From JANPEF01 sp031413115 (GTDB taxonomy: Bacteria > Eisenbacteria > RBG-16-71-46 > DASYSL01), in the NCBI GenBank assembly GCA_031413115.1, contig JANOEH010000053.1:1-5263 (forward strand): DNA of 5,263 nucleotides, in the 5' to 3' direction. How positions within the stretch are numbered: position 1 is the stretch's first letter; each line of letters starts with the position of its first letter. The notes under the pieces are model-generated. The model saw only the letters and a list, made by a program, of their open reading frames with translations, searched no databases and was not told the origin of the DNA. A program made the position numbers and the translations under genes. Positions 1 through 5,263 of the stretch are shown here, one piece after another.

Positions 1-76
1 CAGGTTGGGTCGCGCAAGATGCCAAGGCACCGACGCAAGCGACCGTGATCACTTTCAGGTAGGGGTATGTTTTCAT
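1..76 (-). CDS. N-terminus of a probable lipoprotein (partial, runs off left edge)
   Basis: An ATG at 76-74 on the minus strand opens 25 codons that stay open to the window edge. The peptide starts MKTYPYLK, followed by a hydrophobic stretch (VITVACVGALAS) and the lipobox-like LASC at residues 18-21, then ATQP. This is the layout of a bacterial lipoprotein signal peptide: short basic n-region, hydrophobic core, and a cysteine that would be lipidated after signal peptidase II cleavage, placing the protein in the cell envelope. I see no clear Shine-Dalgarno sequence, and an in-frame TGA lies eight codons upstream, so ATG 76 is the only plausible start. Too little is present to name the protein. 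The gene lies in the lower-GC block left of the gcvPB break and may come from a different genome or element than the gcv genes. Confidence 0.5.
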   Translation of the reverse strand, partial: MKTYPYLKVITVACVGALASCATQP

Positions 77-244
77 GCAGGGACAGCACGAAAAATTCAC
101 TCTCAAATACCACCTTGAAAGTAAAGTTATTTTAAAATTACAGGAACGCTGCCTACCCAATAAACCTAGCCGCCTATAATTTTTGCTAATTCGGCGAACT
201 CGGGGCAACTAGCTTCCGGGAACATTCGAGCGAAGGCACCCGAC
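77..244. other. Lower-GC spacer block between the gcvPB break and the lipoprotein start
   Basis: This stretch is visibly AT-richer than everything to its right, especially 86-180, with A/T runs such as those at 91-96 and 127-140. The rest of the window is dense GC-rich coding sequence. Its rightmost part (166-244) is read only as the aberrant tail of gcvPB. In that tail, codons such as TTA, GCA, AAA, ATT and ATA appear together, which is unlike the G/C-ending codons of the gcv genes. On the minus strand there are AT-rich hexamers (TGTAAT and TAAAAT near 130-142) that could belong to a promoter for the lipoprotein gene. No pair of boxes has good sequence and spacing, so I do not call one. I see no terminator. 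Confidence 0.5.
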
Positions 245-1221
245 TGGAGCCGCTGGTCGGATTCGAACGTCTTGTGCAGGTTGAGGTGCATGACGTCGAA
301 GATCTTGCCCGGCTGCACCAGCCCGACCAGTGCGTTGAAGTTCGCGCCGTCGAGGTAGAGCTGCGCCCCGGCGGCGTGGATCATCGCGGCGGCCTCGGCG
401 ATCTGCGGCTCGAACATGCCGAGCGTCGACGGCTGGGTCACCATGACCGCGGCGACGTGCGGGCCGAGCGCGGCCTTCAGCACCTCGAGGTCGAGGCGGC
501 CGTCCTTCGACTTGAGCTCGACCACCTTCCAGCCCACCGCGTGCACCGACGCCGGGTTCGTACCGTGCGCCGAGTCAGGCACCAGCACCGTATCGCGCGC
601 GACGTCGCCGCGCGACTGGTGGTAGGCGCGCACGACGAGCATGCCGGTGAACTCGCCCTGCGCGCCGGCGGCCGGCTGCAGCGATACCGCGTCGAAGCCG
701 GTGATCGCGGCGAGGTGCCGCTCGAGCGTCCACAGGAGCTCGAGCGCGCCCTGCAGCCCCTCGTCGGGCGTGCACGGGTGCGCCAGCGCCATGCCCGGCA
801 GGAACGCGAGCTCGTCGTTGATCTTCGGGTTGTGCTTCATCGTACAGGAGCCGAGCGGATAGAAGCCCTTGTCGAGGTGATGATTGAGGCCCGACAGCCG
901 CGTGAAGTGACGGATCACCTCGGGCTCGCTCACCTCGGGCAGCATCGCGCGCTCGGCCCGGATCGCCCACGCGGGCAGCGCGGTCGCCAGCGGGATCGCC
1001 GGCACGTCGCACGCCGGCAGACGCACGCCGCGGTGGCCGGGCGCGGAGAGCTCGGACAGCAGCGGCTCGACGATGCCCTCGGGAACGAGCGGGAGCACCG
1101 GGGAGGCCGCGGGCGGCAGGCCCGCGAGCGCTCCCGGCGGCGGGGTCGGCGGCAACGCGGCCGCAGCGCGAGCCTGGGCGGCACCCGATTGGACGCTCGG
1201 GGTCGCGGCGGTCGGCGTCAT
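166..1221 (-). CDS. gcvPB: Glycine dehydrogenase (decarboxylating) subunit 2, C-terminally truncated/chimeric
   Basis: This is the second subunit of the split glycine-cleavage P-protein, which decarboxylates glycine on PLP and passes aminomethyl to lipoyl-GcvH. Residues 50-315 look like family sequence: LLSELSAPGHRG (54-65), FYPLGSCTMKHNPKIND (120-136), a region around QPAAGAQGE (182-190), HGTNPAS (219-225), and DGANFNAL then MHLNLHKTF (311-319) with the PLP lysine at K317. After F319 (codon 267-265) the expected Gly-rich loop (PHGGGGPG in relatives) and the rest of the domain are absent. Instead, 32 unrelated residues run to a TAG at 168-166. The product is 351 aa, while the family is usually about 480-500, so it is very unlikely to be active. 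The first ~45 residues are an Ala/Pro-rich extension. The start is set by a strong GGAGG six bases upstream and an ATGA overlap with gcvPA. The truncation may be real or an assembly artefact. Confidence 0.85.
   Translation of the reverse strand: MTPTAATPSVQSGAAQARAAAALPPTPPPGALAGLPPAASPVLPLVPEGIVEPLLSELSAPGHRGVRLPACDVPAIPLATALPAWAIRAERAMLPEVSEPEVIRHFTRLSGLNHHLDKGFYPLGSCTMKHNPKINDELAFLPGMALAHPCTPDEGLQGALELLWTLERHLAAITGFDAVSLQPAAGAQGEFTGMLVVRAYHQSRGDVARDTVLVPDSAHGTNPASVHAVGWKVVELKSKDGRLDLEVLKAALGPHVAAVMVTQPSTLGMFEPQIAEAAAMIHAAGAQLYLDGANFNALVGLVQPGKIFDVMHLNLHKTFESDQRLQSGAFARMFPEASCPEFAELAKIIGG
245..267 (-). other. tRNA 3'-end-like fragment at the gcvPB break
   Basis: Read on the minus strand, these 23 bases have the exact spacing of a tRNA 3' end. 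There is a T-loop TTCGAAT (267-261), a 5-nt T-stem strand (260-256), a 7-nt acceptor strand CAGCGGC (255-249), a discriminator T (248) and CCA (247-245). The base before the T-loop is G, as at tRNA position 53, but the next upstream base does not pair. No 5' half exists because the upstream DNA is gcvPB codons. A U discriminator is known in some tRNAs (for example tRNA-Gly and some tRNA-Thr), so the identity is undetermined. tRNA 3' ends are classic attachment sites for tyrosine-recombinase integration. Alternative explanation: a hairpin. Positions 240-260 form an 8-bp stem with two G-U pairs and a 5-nt loop, and the tRNA resemblance may be coincidence. Confidence 0.35.
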
Positions 1222-2591
1222 GGCGCACCTCCGTCCGTCGCGGGCGTGCGGCCGACGGCGTGGGCTAGCGCGATGGCCCAGCGGTCGATCTCGGCCTTCG
1301 TGCGCTTCTCGGTCGCGGCGACGAGCAGGATGTCGGCGTGCGCAGGATCGAACGCGCCGGCGTCGACCCCGAGCAGGAAGCCGTGCGTGCGGCCGGCGCG
1401 CACGGCCTGCGCCGCGGACATCGGCAGGCGCAGGGCCGCCTCGCGCACGAACGGCCCGTTGAAGGCAACCTGCACCCCCGCCACCGCCGCGGCGCGGGCG
1501 ACCGCGTAGTGCGTCTTCTGGAACGACAGGTGGGCGACCTCGTACAGGCCGTCCTTGCCGAGCAGGCCCAGGTAGATCGTGTTCATGAGCGCAATCAGTC
1601 CCTGGTTGGTGCAGACGTTGGACGTCGCCTTCTCGCGGCGGATGTGCTGCTCGCGCGTCTGCAGCGTGAGCACGAATCCGCGGCGGCCGTGCTGGTCGCG
1701 GGTCTCGCCGACGATGCGGCCGGGGAACTTGCGGACGAACTCCCTGCGCCCGGAGAAGAAGCCGCAGACGGGACCGCCCAGGGACATCGGCGCGCCCAGC
1801 GACTGCGCCTCGCCGACGCAGAGGTCGGCGCCCAGCGCGCCCGGGGGCGTCAGCAGGGCCAGCGCGATCGGGTCGGCGACGGCGACGGCGAGCGCGCCCT
1901 TTGCCTTCGCGGCGGCGCACAGCGCGGGCACGTTCTCGATGGCGCCGACGAAGTTCGGGTACTGGAAGATCGCGCACGCCACGGTGTCGTCGAGCACTGC
2001 AGTCAGCGCGGCCGCCGAAACCGTTCCGGTCGCCGGATCGGGCGCGAGTACGGTCACGACGTCGGCGCCGAGGAACGTGCGCAGCGCCCCGATCGTGTTC
2101 GGGTGCACCGGGCCGGCGACGACGACACGCGCGCGGCCGGTCTGGTTGCGCGCCAGGTACGCCGCCTCGACCGTCGCCGAGGCGCCGTCGTACAGCGACG
2201 CGTTCGCGACGTCCATGCCGGTCAGCTCGGCGATCATGCTCTGGAACTCGAAGATGACCTGCAGGGTGCCCTGCGCCACCTCGGGCTGGTACGGCGTGTA
2301 CGCGGTCATGAACTCCGAGCGCAGGGCGACGCGCGGCAAGGCGCTCGGGATGTAGTGGTCGTAGAGTCCCGCGCCGAGGAACGACGGCATGTCCTTCGCC
2401 GCGTCGTTCTTCGCGGCCAGGGCGCCGATCTCGGCGCGCAGTTCGAGCTCGGAGGCGGCAGGCGGGACCGCCAGCGGCTCGTGGATGCGCAGCTCGTCGG
2501 GCACGTCGACGAGCAGGCCCTCGAACGAGGAGACGCCGACGGCGGCGAGCATCCGGGCGCGTTCGTCGACGCTGCGACCGACGTAGCTCAT
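1218..2591 (-). CDS. gcvPA: Glycine dehydrogenase (decarboxylating) subunit 1
   Basis: This is the N-terminal half-protein of the two-subunit P-protein of the cytoplasmic glycine cleavage system. It pairs with GcvPB, which carries the PLP lysine. The protein is 457 aa, about the usual length, and appears complete. Family landmarks in order: FLGAGLYDHYIP (71-82), YTPYQPEVAQGTLQ (98-111) followed by FEFQS, ASLYDGASA (131-139), QYPNFVGAIEN (210-220), MSLGGPVCGFF (269-279), and the conserved block from FPGRIVGETRD (289-299) through GRRGFVLTLQTREQHIRR to NVCTNQG (325-331). The start MSYVGRS aligns with typical GcvPA N-termini. Its ATG overlaps the gcvH stop by 4 bp (ATGA). No strong Shine-Dalgarno sequence precedes it, which suggests coupling to gcvH translation. 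Its own TGA overlaps the gcvPB ATG in the same way, as expected for subunits made in equal amounts. Confidence 0.95.
   Translation of the reverse strand: MSYVGRSVDERARMLAAVGVSSFEGLLVDVPDELRIHEPLAVPPAASELELRAEIGALAAKNDAAKDMPSFLGAGLYDHYIPSALPRVALRSEFMTAYTPYQPEVAQGTLQVIFEFQSMIAELTGMDVANASLYDGASATVEAAYLARNQTGRARVVVAGPVHPNTIGALRTFLGADVVTVLAPDPATGTVSAAALTAVLDDTVACAIFQYPNFVGAIENVPALCAAAKAKGALAVAVADPIALALLTPPGALGADLCVGEAQSLGAPMSLGGPVCGFFSGRREFVRKFPGRIVGETRDQHGRRGFVLTLQTREQHIRREKATSNVCTNQGLIALMNTIYLGLLGKDGLYEVAHLSFQKTHYAVARAAAVAGVQVAFNGPFVREAALRLPMSAAQAVRAGRTHGFLLGVDAGAFDPAHADILLVAATEKRTKAEIDRWAIALAHAVGRTPATDGGAP
1228..1232 (-). promoter_or_regulatory. Shine-Dalgarno sequence of gcvPB
   Basis: GGAGG on the minus strand lies six bases before the ATG at 1221, inside the last codons of gcvPA. 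It fixes the gcvPB start even though the first ~45 residues do not resemble the family. It also allows independent initiation in addition to translational coupling through the ATGA overlap. Confidence 0.7.
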
Positions 2592-2974
2592 GCGCCGTGG
2601 CTCGCGAGGAGGGAGGAGTACGCCTTCGCGTCGAGCAGGGCGTCGTAATCGGACGCGGCCGCCGGACGCAGCTTGATCATCCAGCCCTTGTCGTACGGCG
2701 AGCCGTTGACCAGCGCCGGCTCGCCCGCGATGTCGCCGTTGACCGCCACGACCTCGCCGGCCAGCGGCGCGTAGAGCTCGCTCACGGTCTTCACGGCCTC
2801 GATCGTGCCGAACGACTCGCCGGCCGCGACCTTGCGCCCCACCGCCGGCAGCTCGACGAACACGACGTCACCGAGTTCGCCCTGCGCGTAGTCCGTGATG
2901 CCGACGACGACGAGGTCGCCGTCCCGTTTCGCCCACTCGTGATCCTTCGTGTAGCGGAGACCGTCCGGGGTCAT
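2588..2974 (-). CDS. gcvH: Glycine cleavage system H protein
   Basis: GcvH is the lipoyl carrier that shuttles the aminomethyl group from the P-protein to GcvT and is then reoxidised by the L-protein. The product is 128 aa, a normal length. It begins with the family-typical YTKDHEWAKRDGD (8-20), then GITDYAQGELGDVVFVELP (25-43), and the lipoylation site GTIEAVKTVSELYAP (56-70), where K62 should carry lipoate. The C-terminal part has the expected GEPALVN (84-90) and GWMIKL (97-102). The start at 2974 is supported by a GAGAGG ribosome-binding site six bases upstream. A 36-bp gap separates it from the gcvT stop, and the stop codon overlaps gcvPA. Nothing about it is odd. Confidence 0.96.
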   Translation of the reverse strand: MTPDGLRYTKDHEWAKRDGDLVVVGITDYAQGELGDVVFVELPAVGRKVAAGESFGTIEAVKTVSELYAPLAGEVVAVNGDIAGEPALVNGSPYDKGWMIKLRPAAASDYDALLDAKAYSSLLASHGA

Positions 2975-3010
2975 GAGATTCCTCTCGAGAGCGGCCGCGG
3001 TTGCGGACCG

Positions 3011-4108
3011 TCAGCGGTGCGAAGCCTCGGTGTAGAATGGGCGTGCGACGACGCGGGCCGACAGCTCGGTCGTTCCCGAGCGCACGACGTACTCCGTGCC
3101 ATCGGCCGTGCCGGACGCGGGCACGTAGGCCATGGCGATGCTCTTCTTCAGCGTCGGCGACGACGTGCCGCTGGTGACCTGGCCGACGACGGCGCCGTCC
3201 TTCAGCACGTCCCAGCCGTGGCGCGCCACGCGCGGCGAATCGATGTGGAGCCCGACGAGACGCCGGGTCAGGCCCGCCGCCTTCGCGGCGACCATCGCGG
3301 ACTTCCCCATGAAGTCGGGCTTGGCCAGTTTGACGGTCCAGCCGAGACTCGCTTCGAGCGGATGCGTCGTCCGGTCGATGTCGTTGCCGTAGAGGCAGAA
3401 TCCCATCTCGAGCCGCAGGCTGTCGCGGGCGCCGAGGCCGATCGGCGCCAGGCCGACCGTCGCTCCCGCCTTGAACAACTCGTCCCACACGCGGTCGGCG
3501 GCGTCGACGTCGAAGTAGAGCTCGAAGCCGTCCTCGCCGGTGTAGCCCGTGCGGGAGAACACCATCGGCGTTCCCCACAGGTGCACACCGGTGAAGCGGT
3601 AGTAGCCCAGGTCGAGCGCGGCGTCGGGGACGAGGCCAGAAAAGATCTCGGCGGCGCGCGGTCCCTGCACGGCGAGCTGGGCGATGCGATCGGACACGTT
3701 CTCGAGCGTGACGTCGAAGCCCTTCGCGACCTCGTTGACCCACGCCCAGTCGGCCTCGATGTTGGCCGCGTTGACGACGAGCATCGCGCGGTCCTCGAAG
3801 CGGTAGGCCAGCAGGTCGTCGACGATGCCGCCGTCGGCCAGGCACATCGGCGTGTAGATGGCCTGTCCCACCTCGGCCTCACCGACCTTGTTGGTCACCA
3901 GCTTGTCGACGAACGCCCAGGTGTCCTTCCCGCGGACCTCGAACTCGCCCATGTGCGAGACATCGAACACGCCAGCGGCGGTGCGGACGGCCGTATGTTC
4001 CGACAGGATCCCGGCATACGAGACAGGCATGAGAAAGCCCGCGAACTCGATGAGCTTCGCGCCGGCCCTCTTGTGGTGCTCGAGGAAGGGCGTGGTGAGC
4101 GTGGTCAT
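3011..4108 (-). CDS. gcvT: Aminomethyltransferase (glycine cleavage system T protein)
   Basis: GcvT transfers the aminomethyl carbon from lipoyl-GcvH to tetrahydrofolate, giving 5,10-methylene-THF and ammonia. From the chosen start (ATG 4108) the protein is 365 aa, the usual family size. Visible landmarks: TPFLEHHKRAGAK near the N-terminus, GVFDVSHMGEFEVRG (46-60), ADGGIVDDLLAYR (91-103) with the family's catalytic Asp in the DD pair (97/98), RTGYTGEDGFE (186-196), GLGARDSLRLEMGFCLYGND (224-243) in the folate-binding part, and QVTSGTSSPTLKKSIAMAYV in the C-terminal domain. An in-frame ATG exists 13 codons earlier at 4147. That start would add an Arg/Pro/Ala-rich leader not typical of the family, while 4108 has a GGAG just upstream. 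The gene follows kbl after 127 bp and appears to have its own promoter. Confidence 0.95.
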   Translation of the reverse strand: MTTLTTPFLEHHKRAGAKLIEFAGFLMPVSYAGILSEHTAVRTAAGVFDVSHMGEFEVRGKDTWAFVDKLVTNKVGEAEVGQAIYTPMCLADGGIVDDLLAYRFEDRAMLVVNAANIEADWAWVNEVAKGFDVTLENVSDRIAQLAVQGPRAAEIFSGLVPDAALDLGYYRFTGVHLWGTPMVFSRTGYTGEDGFELYFDVDAADRVWDELFKAGATVGLAPIGLGARDSLRLEMGFCLYGNDIDRTTHPLEASLGWTVKLAKPDFMGKSAMVAAKAAGLTRRLVGLHIDSPRVARHGWDVLKDGAVVGQVTSGTSSPTLKKSIAMAYVPASGTADGTEYVVRSGTTELSARVVARPFYTEASHR

Positions 4109-4112
4109 GGGT

Positions 4113-4116
4113 CTCC
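4113..4116 (-). promoter_or_regulatory. Shine-Dalgarno sequence deciding the gcvT start
   Basis: GGAG on the minus strand, four bases before ATG 4108. The spacing is short but workable. It supports 4108 over the upstream in-frame ATG at 4147. Confidence 0.55.
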
Positions 4117-4124
4117 GGGGAGCG

Positions 4125-4141
4125 CGCCGGGCAGGCCGGCG
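4125..4141 (-). other. GC-rich inverted repeat in the gcvT leader
   Basis: CGCCGG and CCGGCG form a perfect 6-bp inverted repeat around a 5-nt loop, ending 16 bases before the gcvT ATG and close to its ribosome-binding site. It could form a leader hairpin in the mRNA. Given the local GC content, a repeat of this size could be chance. Confidence 0.3.
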
Positions 4142-4162
4142 GGTCACGTCGTCAGGCGGCGG

Positions 4163-4180
4163 TCGTGAAGTCGTTCACGA
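4163..4180. promoter_or_regulatory. Perfect palindrome in the gcvT leader (candidate operator or 5' stem-loop)
   Basis: On the minus strand TCGTGAA and TTCACGA form a perfect 7-bp inverted repeat around the 4-nt CGAC. It sits a few bases downstream of the start site predicted from the promoter at 4191-4219. It could be an operator for a dimeric repressor or a stem-loop at the extreme 5' end of the gcvT mRNA. It is less GC-biased than its surroundings, which makes chance a little less likely. I do not recognise it as the site of a known regulator. Confidence 0.4.
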
Positions 4181-4190
4181 GGTCGACCGG

Positions 4191-4219
4191 ACTCTAGCAT
4201 GCGACTTGAGGGCCCGCAA
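4191..4219 (-). promoter_or_regulatory. Candidate sigma-70-type promoter for gcvT
   Basis: The minus strand has TTGCGG (4219-4214), a 17-bp spacer, and TAGAGT (4196-4191) with TGC directly upstream of the -10, which gives an extended -10 motif. The -10 matches four of six consensus positions; the -35 matches mainly its TTG. A start site near 4184 would give a leader of about 75 nt. It lies in the 127-bp kbl-gcvT spacer, where a promoter for the gcv genes would be expected. This is a prediction from sequence alone. Confidence 0.4.
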
Positions 4220-4233
4220 CGGGTCGCCGGGCC
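4211..4233 (-). terminator. Weak terminator-like hairpin after kbl
   Basis: GGCCCG and CGGGCC form a perfect 6-bp stem with an 11-nt loop, starting three bases after the kbl stop. No T-run follows (CTCAAGTC), so it is not a good intrinsic terminator. It overlaps the proposed -35 box of gcvT. It could attenuate read-through from kbl or have no role. Confidence 0.25.
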
Positions 4234-4235
4234 GC

Positions 4236-5263
<1,028 letters not shown>

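Noticed and set aside
1222..1977. Upstream extension of the gcvPB reading frame through gcvPA
   Set aside because: The translated extension is Arg/Pro-rich out-of-frame sequence within gcvPA. The real start is ATG 1221 with GGAGG and the ATGA overlap.
4109..4147. Alternative gcvT start at 4147
   Set aside because: It adds 13 Arg/Pro/Ala-rich residues not seen in the family; the start at 4108 has its own Shine-Dalgarno sequence and gives the normal length.
274..4168. Several long open frames on the plus strand opposite the gcv genes (for example 274-1509, 1338-2648, 2597-4168)
   Set aside because: They lie antisense to clearly identified genes, are Arg/Ala/Gly-rich with low-complexity stretches, and show no recognisable motifs. 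Such frames are expected in high-GC coding DNA.
4109..4235. Glycine riboswitch upstream of gcvT
   Set aside because: The 127-bp spacer is too short for a tandem aptamer after the predicted start site, and I could not see the conserved aptamer core.

Overview
The window is about 5.3 kb of very GC-rich DNA with dense minus-strand coding and strong G/C third-position bias. From about position 265 to the right edge it carries a glycine-metabolism cluster. In transcription order (right to left) it holds the 3' part of kbl (2-amino-3-ketobutyrate CoA ligase), gcvT (T-protein), gcvH (H-protein), gcvPA and gcvPB (the two halves of a split glycine dehydrogenase). A two-subunit P-protein in a high-GC genome fits lineages such as Gemmatimonadota, Acidobacteriota or deltaproteobacterial groups. 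The sequence alone does not let me choose between them. The window looks like a piece of an environmental or metagenomic contig.

The genes make a coherent pathway. Kbl cleaves 2-amino-3-ketobutyrate (from threonine) with CoA into glycine and acetyl-CoA. The GcvPA/GcvPB, GcvH and GcvT proteins then oxidise glycine to CO2, ammonia and 5,10-methylene-tetrahydrofolate. The L-protein (lipoamide dehydrogenase) and threonine dehydrogenase are not in the window. gcvH-gcvPA and gcvPA-gcvPB are joined by 4-bp ATGA stop/start overlaps, and gcvT-gcvH by a 36-bp gap. The 127-bp kbl-gcvT spacer holds a candidate sigma-70 promoter and, just past its predicted start site, a perfect 7-bp palindrome with a 4-nt loop.

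The anomaly is at the left end. gcvPB reads normally up to the catalytic PLP-lysine motif (NLHKTF) and then abruptly leaves the family, around positions 262-270. It continues into 32 unrelated codons and stops at 166, so the glycine-rich loop and the rest of the C-terminal domain are missing. On the far side, base composition drops sharply and codon use changes. The first 23 bases after the break have the shape of a tRNA 3' end (T-loop, T-stem strand, acceptor strand, discriminator T, CCA). At the extreme left edge the first 25 codons of a probable lipoprotein gene are visible. This is either a real recombination or integration junction or an assembly/read chimera; the sequence alone cannot decide. 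Apart from this junction, the window is ordinary primary metabolism, and I see no previously undescribed system.
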